Assembly: GCA_963932465.1 (NCBI GenBank)
Contig: OZ010795.1
Span: 21,103,874-21,167,873 of the forward strand
Length of the DNA: 64,000 nt
Source: Maratus speciosus
Lineage: Eukaryota; Arthropoda; Arachnida; Araneae; Salticidae
Direction of reading: 5' to 3'
The translations under genes were made by a program, and so were the position numbers. Below, one piece after another: positions 1 through 10,774 of this stretch (positions are counted from its first letter, which is position 1; the number at the start of each line of letters is the position of its first letter). The notes under the pieces are model-generated. The model saw only the letters and a list, made by a program, of their open reading frames with translations, searched no databases and was not told the origin of the DNA.

Positions 1-699
1 AAAAATTATAAATGACAAGCAAAAAAAGAAAAATAGAGAATTTCCATATGTGAATGTGGTGTTGCACTTTAAATACCTTTTTACAATTAATTACAATTAG
101 TTAGTCCTATAATATATATACCCTGAAGACCACACAGTTTTATAAGGTAGAACTTTCAGTTCAGATGTAGGAGCAAAATTAAATATTTTTTTTAGTTTTA
201 TATCATTCCGTTTTGTATTTTAATATGTAATTAATTCTCTATAATATAACTGAACTCATTATTTTACATGAACTAAGTACAATTTATTTCTGGAAAAAAA
301 AATAACGATATTGCTGATGTCTTTGGTAATCACAATCTTTTTACCAAATTTTTTTTTATGTATTAATCGAGATTTTTTGGTTATTAAGACTGGCTAAACC
401 TAGAATAAATCTTCCTAACTTTAATATTTTGATGTGAATTAATAGGGTACCATTATGAGGCAAGTTTCATTCAATAATTCAAGGGAAATGCATCTTATCT
501 TTATTATGCAGATTTAATTATACATTATTAATTATTTAATTTGCCTTTACTTTTAATAATTTGGTCAATTTTTTATTTATTATACTTCTTATCATTTTAG
601 TTTTTTTTTACTTAATTATTTTTATATTTTACTATATTGCATTGATTCTTTATAATTTTGATGCATTATTAAATTCAAATTACTGTTTAAAAAGGTTAA
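1..699. other. AT-rich sequence, no feature seen
   Basis: Very AT-rich DNA with T-rich homopolymer runs. I see no coding frame, repeat pair or RNA-like fold here. Confidence 0.6.
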
Positions 700-783
700 C
701 AAAGTAATGACCAGAAATCCGCAAAATTCTAAAATCTGCATAACCTCTGGTCCCAAGCTGTGCAGATTTGAGGGAGTCTACTG
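700..783 (-). mobile_element. Tigger/pogo-like terminal relic
   Basis: Read on the minus strand, the block starts CAGTAGACTCCCTCAAATC and continues into an AGAGGTTATGCAGATTTT-type stretch. This resembles the terminal inverted repeats of Tigger/pogo DNA transposons. Only one end is visible and there is no transposase. The family call rests on remembered TIR consensus and is tentative. Confidence 0.45.
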
Positions 784-1084
784 CACCAGGAAATACAATT
801 CAAAAGCTTAAGCAAATACTCATTTACTTACGCTTTTGAACTGTGTTATTTTAAGATATCCTAGTGTTTTAAAAACAGTGCTGTAACTTTAAATATATAT
901 GTATCTAGTTAAGTAATTTGAATTATCTTAATTTACCAGTGTAAAAAGTTCTTTCTTTAAAGTTTAAAGTTCTTGGAGATTGATTTAAATAAACAGAGAA
1001 AATATCAATCTCTTCTTCCGAAAAATTGTAGTTCGAGAAATAACAGATGAGTATACGCATTTTAATTTAATGCATTTATAATTT

Positions 1085-1385
1085 GTAATTAATTTTTCAA
1101 TTAATTTTCAGCTGTGCAATTACTCTCGAAACTATTGAAATATTAAATACGTGAATTTTCACATTGCTAACAAAGCATATAAGCAACAAAGTGAAAAATG
1201 TCCAAAAAGGGAATCGAACCTGGTTGGTAGAGCATCGGAGCGTTATTCCAATGATCCGGTTTCAATTCTCGACTAGGACATTTTCACTCTCTTCATTTCA
1301 CACTTAGTAAACAATGTGAAAATTAACGTATTTAATGTTCAATAATTCCGGGCGTCATTTCACTGCTGAAAATTAATTGAAAATT
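1085..1385. repeat. Inverted repeat enclosing a tRNA-like SINE body
   Basis: The flanks of the tRNA-like core are inverted copies of each other. AAATACGTGAATTTTCACAT near 1145 pairs with ATGTGAAAATTAACGTATTT near 1315, and outer AATTAATTTTCAGC near 1100 pairs with GCTGAAAATTAATT near 1365. A third copy of the ATGTGAAAATTCACGTATTTAAT motif lies at 1634-1655. This suggests two SINE tails joined in opposite orientation. Confidence 0.6.
1199..1280 (+). mobile_element. tRNA-derived SINE body, decayed
   Basis: The sequence runs from GTCC to GGAC, as a degraded tRNA acceptor stem would. It has an A-box-like GGTTGGTAGAGCAT and a B-box-like GGTTTCAATTC. The spacing is tRNA-like, but the stems are too eroded for a working tRNA. 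The flanking GGACATTTTC tail also follows the SINE body at 48404. Confidence 0.5.
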
Positions 1386-1527
1386 ATAAATATATGTGTT
1401 CACCTATGCTGGGCTTTATTCGTCTGCTGTTTCGCCGTAGTGTCGTATGTTCATGAAGACTTTTCCATCCTGTGCTGTGGTTACAACCTTGCCGACGTGT
1501 GTAAATAAGAGATGCAAAGTTGGGTGT

Positions 1528-1662
1528 AGTCCTCGTAGCTCTAATGTTAGAACATTGGAGCATTCCAAGGATCTGGGTTCCTTTCACGGCTTGGAAATTT
1601 TCCCTTTGTTTTTGTTCTCCGCTTAGTTAGCAATGTGAAAATTCACGTATTTAATACATCAT
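1528..1662 (+). mobile_element. Second tRNA-like SINE copy
   Basis: GTCCTCGTAGCTC opens an acceptor/D-arm-like stretch. TTGGAGCATTCCAA forms an anticodon-stem-like hairpin, and GGGTTCCTTTC stands where a B box would be. It is followed by a tail containing ATGTGAAAATTCACGTATTT, shared with the element at 1085-1385. Pol III promoter strength cannot be judged. Confidence 0.45.
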
Positions 1663-2059
1663 ACATTTTTAAGGACAAAGCTCCACCATGAAAACTATTT
1701 CGATAGCGTGAAAATTTTATTTTATATGAATTTTTTAAATACGTCAAAAGATTTTAATTTTATCTTACATATTTTCAGAAGAGCCACAACTTCCATATAA
1801 CTTAAAACTTTGTAAATTTTCAGAAGTGTACTACAAAGTTTTTGTTTCAAAATACTGGTGGATAAAACGATAATAAAATAATCGCTTTTATATTTTATGC
1901 GTCACAATCACAACTAAGCTGATCAGTTTTAAATAAGGTTGCACACTTCAAATAAAATTCAGCCTATGTTTTAGGAATATTTTGTCAACTGAAATAGAAA
2001 GATGCATTCTTTAAGGTGAGTATGCAGCAAAGAGTATAGACCGTGCGGCGGCGACACAA
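1663..2059. other. AT-rich sequence, no feature seen
   Basis: AT-rich spacer between the SINE cluster and satellite A, with no frame or repeat that I can support. Confidence 0.5.
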
Positions 2060-4415
2060 ATGACTATGTCATCGAGATACAGAATGAAATCATGATGTAG
2101 GACAAGATTATTGGGAGTAGATTAAGGAATGACTGGCCTGCCTCAACATTTCTTGGTGCGATATGAGCAGCAACAGGGCGCCAAAGCGTCATTTTGACAT
2201 CACTATCACGTCATCGAATTACGGGATGAAACCGGTGCCAAATTAAAGGTAAAATAAAATATTTTAAGAATATTTTGGTCTGCTTGCGCATATCCTGGTA
2301 GAAACCCCAGGTAGACTAAAATTTATAACAAAAAAATACATCATAATCTACAGTTGAAACCCTATAAACTTAATTACATATTCTACATATATACACATTT
2401 TACATTACATCTCCATATATATTAGTACTTCAAATCGTTTTTCAAGATGAATTAATGGTTTAGGAAAGGCTTATTAACAGTACGTGAGAAAATTACTGAT
2501 TCGGCATAACTTGGTACAAAGCGAGAAGAACGGGGCGACAATTCCCAATTTCGGCAGTACTATCACATCATCAAATTACGGCTTGAAATTTTGGCACATT
2601 AAAGGCACATATCAGTATAATACGAATATTTCAGCCGTCCTCGTCATATCTTGGTAGGAGATAAAAAGAGCGGGGCAACAATTCTTAATTTTGGCGGTAT
2701 AATCACGTCATCGAGTTACGGCTTAAAAATTTGGCGCATTAAAAGTACATATCAATAAAATAAGAGTATTTCAGTTTGCTGTGTCATATCTTGGTACGAG
2801 ACGAGCAGAGAGGGGCGCCAATTGTTAATTTTGGCGGTTTTATCACGTCATCGAGTTACGGCATGAAATCCTGATACAGTACAAGCTTATTAAGATTAGA
2901 TTAAGGAATGACTGGACTGCCTCGGCATTTCTTGGTACAAAATGAGCAGCAGCGGCTCCAAATCATCCTTTTGGCGTCACTATTACGTCATCGAGTTACG
3001 GGATGAAACCGGTGTCAAATTATAGGTAAAATAAAGTATTTTAAGAATATTTTGGTCTGCCTACGAAGAGACTAAAATTTATAACTAAAGGGCAGACTAA
3101 AATTTATAACAAAAAGACGTCATAAAATGTACAATTGAAACCCTATAAACATAATATTTTACATTACATTTCCATATATATTGCTTCAAATCGGCTTTCA
3201 AGATCAATTCATGGCTTAAAAGTTTATTAACAGTACGTGAGAAAATGACTGATTCGGGATAACTTGGTACAATGCGAGAAGAACGGAGCGCCAACTCCCT
3301 ATTTTGACAGTACTATCACGCAATCGAGTTACAGCTTGAAATTTTGGCACATTAAACCTGCCTTGTTATATCTTTCTGGAAGATTTTAATGGCGGGGTGC
3401 CAATTTTTAATTTTGGCGGTATAATCAAGTCATCGAGTAACAGCGTGAAATTTTGGCACAATAAAGGCACATATCAGTACAATAAGAATATTTCGGCCTT
3501 TCTCGTCATATATTGATACGAGACGAGCGGAGCGGGTCGCAAAATCTTAATTTTGATGGTGTAATTACGTCATCCAGTTATGGAATCGAAAATTTGGCGC
3601 ATTAAAGGTACATAGCACAATAAGAATATTTGAATCTGCCTCGTCATATCATGGTATGAGACGAGCAGAGCATGCGCCAATTCTTAATTTTGGCGGTTTT
3701 AACAAGTTGTCGAGTTACGACATGAAATCCCGATGTAGGATAAAGTTATTTAGAGTAGATTAAGAAACGATTGATCTGCTTTGACATTTCTTCGTATGAT
3801 ATGACCAAGAAATGTCAATGAATGACGCCAAAATGTCATTTTGCAGTCACTATCACGTCATAGAGCTACGGGATGAAACTGGTGCCAAATTAAAGGTAAA
3901 GAAAATGTATTTTAAGGATATTTTGGTCTGCCTGCGCATATTCTGATTCAAACCCCCGGTAGACTAAAATTTATAATAAAAAAAAAGACTTCATATGTAC
4001 AATTGAAACCCTATAAATATAATATTTTACATTACATTGCCTTATATATTATTTCACAATCGACTTTCAAGATGAATTAATAGTTAAAGATTATTAAATA
4101 TAAGTGACAAAATCACTGATTCAGCATAACTTGGTACAAAGCGAGAAGAACGGGACGCCGGTTCCCTAGTTTGACAGTACTATCACGTCATCGAGTTATG
4201 GCTTGAAATTTTGGAAGATTAAAGATACCGATTAGTACAATACGAATATTTTAGTCTGCCGCGTCATATCATGGTAGGCAATCAGCAGAGCGGGGAGCTA
4301 ATTCTTAATTTTGGCGGTATAATCACGTCATCGAGTAACAGTTTGAAATTTTGGTGCATTAAAGGCACTGCATCAGTACAATAAGAATATTTCAGTCTGC
4401 CTCATCATATCTTGA
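2060..4415 (+). repeat. Satellite A: higher-order tandem array, ~140-bp subunits
   Basis: The motif ATCACGTCATCGAGTTACGG recurs, with substitutions, near 2205, 2565, 2703, 2843, 2983, 3316, 3424, 3564, 3702, 3850, 4182 and 4322. Short units are spaced ~138-148 bp, with one of 108. Three longer units (~335-360 bp) add a shared block containing GGTCTGCCTGCGCATAT and TACAATTGAAACCCTATAAA. The order is long plus three or four short units, repeated about 780 and 867 bp apart, so it is a higher-order repeat. Copies have diverged visibly. No protein is supported here. Confidence 0.85.
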
Positions 4416-4560
4416 TGATTTTAATTGCACATTATGACGTATTTTTTTGTTATACATTTTAGTGTGACGGAGGTTTCTACCAGGATATGCGCAGGCAGAC
4501 CAAAGTATCCTTAAAAAAGTCCTTCCGGCCTGTGCCGGGAGGAAGAGGTAGCTTTCATAT
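4416..4560 (-). repeat. Inverted terminal piece of satellite A family
   Basis: This block is the reverse complement of the long-unit sequence around 2275-2340: AGGTTTCTACCAGGATATGC pairs with GCATATCCTGGTAGAAACC. It ends in a GC-rich hairpin (CCTTCCGGC, CTGT loop, GCCGGGAGG) and then AGGTAGCTTTCAT. The last 13 bases recur inverted at 10935-10947. It looks like one end of the repeat unit joined to the array in reverse. Confidence 0.65.
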
Positions 4561-4739
4561 TCCTTAATTTTTAAAAGCCAGCTTATATTATTCAAACACA
4601 CGGAGCTCAAATTAGTAGAACCCAATTATAGAAGATTAAATACTAATTTTTGTCAATACTGAATATGAAGGAGAATTTCGCGAAATTAGTCGCGTTATCA
4701 AAGCTGGTTTTATTTAAAGGGATTTATATTAAGTCGCCA

Positions 4740-6520
4740 AATTCGGCGATAGCTTGAAGTGCCCGCCATTTTAAAGCAACATAATGGGTGCAACAAAGCT
4801 AACCAATGAACTTGGTCGAGACTTTAGTAATTCCTGTCCACATGATCACTCACATCTAAATCGGTTGGTAAATACGAGTGCTGTTGCAGGCAAAAAATCA
4901 GATTTTTCAAAATGTCACCCACATTAGAAATCCAAACTGTTATATCTCAGCCATTTTTTAAGATAAAGACAAAACAAAAAATGCTCCGGAATCATTGTAT
5001 CAAGCTCAAACACATAAGAAAAAGAAATTTCAATTTCTGATTTTTTTGTACCTCATTTTAAATACAAAAAATGTTAAATTTTTAAATAGCCGCCATTTTT
5101 AAACAAGATGGCGGATGAAGTTGGCAAACGAACTCGGCCGAGAGATTGCTATGTACTATGCACATGCTTTGTCATAACCTAATCGGTTCATAAATACGCG
5201 TGTTATCGCGTGACAAAACTCAGATCGTTTCAAAATGTCAGCCATGCTAGACATTCAAAGTGTTATAGCTCATTCATTTTTTAAGATATAGACGAAACGA
5301 AAAATGCTCCGAAATCTTTGTAACAAGGTCAAACACATAAGAAAAAAATCTTTTCCAATTTCTAATTTTTTTGTACTTCATTTGAAATTAAAATAAAAAA
5401 ATAATTAAATGGCTGCCATTTTGAAACAACAAGGCGGATGAAGTTGGCCAACGTACTCGGTTGAGACATTGGTATGTACTATGTACACAACAAGTTATAT
5501 GCAAATCCGTTCATAAATACGCGTGTAATCACGTGACCAAATTCAGATCGTTTCAAAATGTCAGCCACACAGGAATGACAAAGTGCTATAACTCAACGTT
5601 TTTTAAAATATAAACGAAACAAAAAATCCTCCGGAAACTTTATATCAAGCTCAAACACATAAGGAATTTTTTTTTTCATTTTCTAGTTTTTTTATACCTC
5701 ATTTTAAAATTTAAATTTTTTAAATTTTTAAATGGCCGCCATTTTGAAACAAGATATCGTATGAAGCTGGCCCACGAACACGGTCGAGACATTGCTATGT
5801 ACTATGCACATGCCTTGTCACATCGAAATCGGTTCAAAAATACGCGTATTGTGGCGTGACAAAAATCAGATCGTTTTGAAATGTCAGCCATGCTAGAAAT
5901 TCAAAGTGCTATAACTCAGCCATTTTTTAATATATAGATGAAACAAAAAGTGCTCCGGGATCTTTGTATCAAGTTCAAACACATAAAGAAAAAATCTTTT
6001 CCAATTTCTATTTTTTTTGTACCTCATTTTAAATTTTAATTTAAAAAAAATTAAATGGCCGCCATTTTGAAACATGATGGCGGATGAAGTTGGCCCACGA
6101 ACTCGGTCGAGACATTGCTATGTACTATGCAACTGCCTTGTCACATCGAAATCGGTTCATAAATACGCGTATTATCGCGTGACAAAAATCAGATCGTTTC
6201 AAAATTTCAGTCATGCTAGAAATTCAAAGTGCTATAACTCAGCCATTTTTTAAGATATAGATGAAACAAAAAAATGCTCCGGGATCTTTGTATCAAGCTC
6301 AAACATATAAAAAAAATATTTTTCAATTTCTAATTTTTTTGTGCCTCATTGTAAATATTAATTTTTTTTTTAATTTTTAAATGGCCGCCATTTTGAAACA
6401 AGATGACGGTTGAAGCTGGCCAACAGACTCGGTCGAGACATTGGTATGTACTATATACACACGAAATTTTATCTAAATCGGTTCATAAATACGAGATTTA
6501 CAGTATGACAAAGATCAGAT
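4740..6520 (+). repeat. Satellite B: ~323-bp tandem array
   Basis: GCCGCCATTTT or a close variant starts near 4761, 5089, 5412, 5735, 6058 and 6384, spaced 323-328 bp. Monomers share CTCGGTCGAGACATTG, AATCGGTTCATAAATACGCG, CAAAGTGCTATAACTCAGCC and AATGCTCCGGGATCTTTGTA. About 5.5 copies are present; the first is the most diverged. In the better monomers GCCGCCATTTTG is followed within a few bases by an inverted AAGATGGCGG. Frames seen across it are accidental. Confidence 0.88.
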
Positions 6521-6542
6521 ATACATATATATATATATATAT
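6519..6542. repeat. (AT)n microsatellite, LTR element target
   Basis: A short TA-dinucleotide tract immediately before the 5' LTR. A matching tract follows the 3' LTR, so the retrotransposon inserted into an AT microsatellite and its target-site duplication cannot be told apart from the tract. Confidence 0.75.
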
Positions 6543-7603
6543 ATATTACAAAATTTAAATTTTTGCGCCAAATTTAAAGTATTTTATGTAAATTTTCCTT
6601 TTTCAGTAATATTCCGTATATTATACCGGCTTATTAAATTAAAACCCAAGTCTATTAATCTGTAAGATCTTAATTCATATTTATTCCAAATTGCGTAAAT
6701 CTAAAAATGGCTCATTTATATTTCTTTAATAAAACTTTTATTATTTAAATTCCTATTAAATTCCGCTATTAAATCCCGGTATATCATATTCCCCTTAAAT
6801 CTTTATTTAACTGCTAAAATATAAATATTATTCTGTCTTAAAGAAAAAACCTACTTATTTCAATTTATTCTTTTATTTAAAATATCCAGGTGTAATTAAA
6901 ATATTTCAAAGATTAAAACTTCGCAGACATAAATTCATTTCTTTTATCGTCTGAAGAGGGAAAAAAGGGTTATTTTTGCATAATCTCGACTACAGATTTT
7001 AACATTTGTTTATGCTTTAGATAGCTGGTGCGAGAATATAAGAATTTTCTAGAACAATCTTTTCAGCAGAGTATAAATACGAATGGCGGGAACCAGAGAG
7101 AAGGATATAGCATATAGCATATGGTAGAGGAGCTGTGAGTTTAGAAGCTTTTTAGTTTTTAGCATGTAGAGGTGAACGTGGTGGATTGCAGTCGTAGCAG
7201 ACTGGATATTCAATGTGATTGCTCGATGGAGGTAGTAAAATGTTGGATGAATACTGTTTATTATGTGAGTAGAATGAGGAAGCAACGGTATCGTAATGGG
7301 TGATAGATGTTAGATATTAACGGATTAAAGACTAGAACGCAGTCAAGAGATGGAGTGATTTTAAACTAATTGTGACAAAAAGAATAGACTTTATTCTTTT
7401 TACCATGTAAGGAGAGAGCATCTTCCCTAGATTTAATCGAGAGTGTGGAAATAAAGTGAATAATGTTCCAAGCGACTGCCTTATGTTAATTCTTCATTTT
7501 TCTTTAGTATTTTAAAACCAATCGGCTGCTACCTGTGTTGTGTAGGAATGGAAACCCTCATTTTTTTTCGACAATACAAACTACTTGCCGTCAAAACGTC
7601 ACA
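6543..7603 (+). repeat. 5' LTR
   Basis: Matches 9723-10778 almost throughout, from ATATTACAAAATTTAAATTT to GCCGTCAAAACGTCACA. Differences seen by eye include T/C near 6662, several substitutions at 7022-7325 and a 7-bp indel near 7115. The start lacks a canonical TG; the end is CA. Confidence 0.88.
7072..7079 (+). promoter_or_regulatory. Candidate TATA box in the LTR
   Basis: TATAAATA lies mid-LTR and is conserved at 10252-10259 in the 3' LTR, in a position suitable for a Pol II promoter at the U3/R boundary. Placement by motif only. Confidence 0.45.
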
Positions 7604-7990
7604 GAGAAAAGAAAAGTCCGACAGGATTTAGAAGTGACGGCAATAAAAACGAGTGTGTCTCCAAAATTACAAATGTGTAGTGGTACTGGTACACGATAGC
7701 TTATGATAGTTACTAAAGATCAGTGCCGGAAAGTTAAAAATTTACATCGCTAATGTGAATAGCAATGTATAGTGCTGGTGATTGTGAGACAAGATGACAG
7801 GAGTGAGTTCTTTTCAAAATATTTTTACACCTCTTATATTATTATTCTTGTTATTGTTTGTTATTTATTGAGATTTATTTATTATTAAGTATGAGAATTA
7901 TTTATTTATGAGATTTATTTATTATTCATTTATGAGGTTTATTTATTATTTCGTGAGGAGTATTTATTTATTTATTTATTGTAAAGTTTA

Positions 7991-8134
7991 TTATGAAGTC
8001 ATGAGAATTATTTATTTATTTATTATTAAAGTCAGAAAGAGTCTATTATGTAAATGTAGTCTATTATTTATTATGAAGTCATGAGAATTATTTATTTATT
8101 TATTATTAAAGTCAGAAAGAGTCTATTATGTAAA
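7991..8134 (+). repeat. 80-bp tandem duplication in the leader
   Basis: TTATGAAGTCATGAGAATTA begins at 7991 and again at 8071. The following ~65 bases, including AAAGTCAGAAAGAGTCTATT, are the same in both copies. It lies in the untranslated leader just before gag, after a run of related ATTTATTTATT units from ~7850. Confidence 0.8.
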
Positions 8135-8184
8135 GTCATTTTATCTTTTAATCTATTATGAAAACTAAAACTCTATTAGTTTAA

Positions 8185-9072
8185 ATGTTGTTAAGGTCAG
8201 GTTGTATTAAAGAGAATAGAAGTGCTTCTTTTATTTTAATGAATACTGATATAATGGCTGAACCAAAATTAGTCAATTTTGATCCTAGTACTGGAATGGA
8301 AATCCAGGCTTGGTTAAATTTTTATGATGATATGAGTACTAGGGATAATAAAGATTTAGAGTGGAAATTTAAATCTATTCCACAGTATTTAAAGGGGGAA
8401 GCACTAAAAGTCTATATCAATGATTGTGTTAATTGTACTAGTTATGAACAGATTTCAAAAATCTTGATAGAAAAATTCATTGAACTAAATGTTCCAAATT
8501 TTTCTGATTTCTCAACTCTAAAATTAGATAAATTAGATAATTTAGAAAATTATTTTCACAAAAAGGTAGGAATTGGGAGGAAACTCCATCTTTGTGAGAC
8601 TCTTCTAATACAAGGGTTGACAGATGGATTAAAACCAGAGTATAGAAATAATATTAATGTAAACCCTCCAAATAGTACCACTGAATGGTACCGGCTTGTT
8701 AAGCAATTTGTTGAAGTTTCCACTCCTCAAATTTCAAGCCAAACAGTAAATCAACAACCAGTTAGACAAAATTTTCAACAATTTCAACCACCTAGGCCTT
8801 GGACTCAACCAAGTAGGCCCAATTTTCAGCCAAATAGGCCCAATAATGCACCTAGGAATTGGATTCCACAAAGACAGTATCAAAATCAGGGGTCTAGAAA
8901 TTTTCAAAATTATTACTTTCAGAAACCATATCCTGCTAGACCATGTAGAATATGTACAAATAAAGGTGTAAATAATGCATATCATTGGGAACAAGAGTGT
9001 TTATTTAGGAATGATGCAACATCCTCTGATACTCTTCCTAGTAATTCACCACCTACTATTCCTAATATTTGA
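8185..9072 (+). CDS. gag: Gag-like capsid/nucleocapsid protein
   Basis: A 295-residue open frame, uninterrupted. Residues ~25-180 look like a retrotransposon Gag capsid: a WLNFYDD segment, FKSIPQYLKGEA, then GLTDGLKPEYR and a WYRLVKQF helix. Residues ~180-250 are rich in Q, N, P and R. Near the C-terminus a zinc-knuckle-like motif has C254, C257, H267 and C272, i.e. C-x2-C-x9-H-x4-C, longer than the usual C-x2-C-x4-H-x4-C. Met1 is at 8185; an internal Met at 8241 is an alternative start. The frame ends at a single TGA, after which the same frame continues into the protease. The likely role is particle assembly and RNA packaging in the cytoplasm. Confidence 0.8.
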   Translation: MLLRSGCIKENRSASFILMNTDIMAEPKLVNFDPSTGMEIQAWLNFYDDMSTRDNKDLEWKFKSIPQYLKGEALKVYINDCVNCTSYEQISKILIEKFIELNVPNFSDFSTLKLDKLDNLENYFHKKVGIGRKLHLCETLLIQGLTDGLKPEYRNNINVNPPNSTTEWYRLVKQFVEVSTPQISSQTVNQQPVRQNFQQFQPPRPWTQPSRPNFQPNRPNNAPRNWIPQRQYQNQGSRNFQNYYFQKPYPARPCRICTNKGVNNAYHWEQECLFRNDATSSDTLPSNSPPTIPNI

Positions 9073-9579
9073 CAACTAATTGTGTATGGATGTACCAATA
9101 GTTATAATTTACCATGTATAGTGGACACTGGATCCACTACGGCAATATTACCCCTCAAATTTGTTAAAGAACTAAATGCTAAAATTGAAACTATACCTAC
9201 AGTTATTATTGGTCAGGCAAAAGGGATGTTAAAATTAAATAAAAAATGTAAACTTTCTCTAAAAGTGGGTAAAATTACCAAATGTGTTAACTTTTTAGTG
9301 TGTACTACTAATTTGGAGTATGCTATTTTGGGTTTAAGGGAATGTTCTAAATTTAATTTAACTATAGATTGTAGAAATTGTACTGTAAAACAAGGAAGGA
9401 AAATTATAAATAAGAGTATATCCATACATAATGAGAAATCTCTTCATTTTAATACTGTAGATATGAATAAAGTGCAACAAGAGAATGATTTGGTAACCAT
9501 TATTTGTATTCTTTTACAGGGGAAATGCTCTCAGCTAAATTTGAATGATCTTAGTATTTTTTTTCTCTTGCATTGCTAA
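9073..9579 (+). CDS. pro: Retropepsin-like aspartyl protease, in frame with gag
   Basis: 168 codons follow the gag TGA in the same frame. The catalytic signature is VDTGSTTAILP, with the active-site Asp codon at 9124-9126. ILGLRECSKFNLTID further on corresponds to the conserved ILG region of retropepsins. There is no ATG between the gag stop and the DTG; the first start-like codon is GTG at 9082. Expression as a Gag-Pro readthrough product is therefore more likely than separate initiation. The C-terminal ~45 residues have no recognisable domain, and the frame stops at TAA 9577-9579 where pol would normally follow. The protein would cleave Gag during particle maturation. Confidence 0.78.
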   Translation, partial: QLIVYGCTNSYNLPCIVDTGSTTAILPLKFVKELNAKIETIPTVIIGQAKGMLKLNKKCKLSLKVGKITKCVNFLVCTTNLEYAILGLRECSKFNLTIDCRNCTVKQGRKIINKSISIHNEKSLHFNTVDMNKVQQENDLVTIICILLQGKCSQLNLNDLSIFFLLHC

Positions 9580-9708
9580 ATTTTACTATTCCATCTCTTC
9601 GCTGACGTCTCTAAAATTTTCAATATTCAAAAATCAACTTCCAAATTTATTACAAATCTGTTGTCTGAAATTGTAGTTAATTAACCACAAATTTCATACA
9701 AAGTCTTT

Positions 9709-9720
9709 GGGGAGGGGGGA
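9709..9720 (+). promoter_or_regulatory. Polypurine tract
   Basis: GGGGAGGGGGGA sits directly before the 3' LTR, the standard position of the plus-strand priming site of LTR retroelements. Its integrity fits with recent mobility. Confidence 0.75.
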
Positions 9721-9722
9721 TA

Positions 9723-10774
9723 ATATTACAAAATTTAAATTTTTGCGCCAAATTTAAAGTATTTTATGTAAATTTTCCTTTTTCAGTAATATTCCGTATA
9801 TTATACCGGCTTATTAAATTAAAACCCAAGTCTATTAATCTCTAAGATCTTAATTCATATTTATTCCAAATTGCGTAAATCTAAAAATGGCTCATTTATA
9901 TTTCTTTAATAAAACTTTTATTATTTAAATTCCTATTAAATTCCGCTATTAAATCCCGGTATATCATATTCCCCTTAAATCTTTATTTAACTGCTAAAAT
10001 ATAAATATTATTCTGTCTTAAAGAAAAAACCTACTTATTTCAATTTATTCTTTTATTTAAAATATCCAGGTGTAATTAAAATATTTCAAAGATTAAAACT
10101 TCGCAGACATAAATTCATTTCTTTTATCGTCTGAAGAGGGAAAAAGGGGTTATTTTTGCATAATCTCGACTACAGATTTTAACGTTTGTTTATGCTTTAG
10201 ATAACTGGTGCGAGGATATAAGAATTTTCTAGAACAATCTTTTCAGCAGAGTATAAATACGAATGGCGGGAACCAGAGAGAAGGATATAGCATATAGTAG
10301 AGGAGCTGTGAGTTTAGAAGCTTTTTAGTTTTTAGCATGTAGAGAGGAACGTGGTGGATTGCAGTCGTAGCAAACTGGATATTCAATGTGATTGCTCGAT
10401 GGAGGTAGTAAAATGTTGGATGAATACTGTTTATTATGTGAGTAGAATGAGGAAGCAACGGTATCGTAATAGGTGATAGATGTTAGATATTAACGGATTA
10501 AAGACTAGAACGCAGTGAAGAGATGGAGTGATTTTAAACTAATTGTGACAGGAAGAATAGACTTTATTCTTTTTACCATGGAAGGAGAGAGCATCTTCCC
10601 TAGATTTAATCGAGAGTGTGGAAATAAAGTGAATAATGTTCCAAGCGACTGCCTTATGTTAATTCTTCATTTTTCTTTAGTATTTTAAAACCAATCGGCT
10701 GCTACCTGTGTTGTGTAGGAATGGAAACCCTCATTTTTTTTTTCGACAATACAAACTACTTGCCGTCAAAACGT

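Noticed and set aside
4392..4625. 77-codon minus-strand frame over the satellite A end
   Set aside because: Falls on an inverted repeat end with a GC-rich hairpin and has no protein similarity that I recognise.
7049..7285. 78-codon minus-strand frame inside both LTRs
   Set aside because: It is antisense within the LTR, lacks a known motif, and its copy in the 3' LTR is disrupted by the 7-bp indel.
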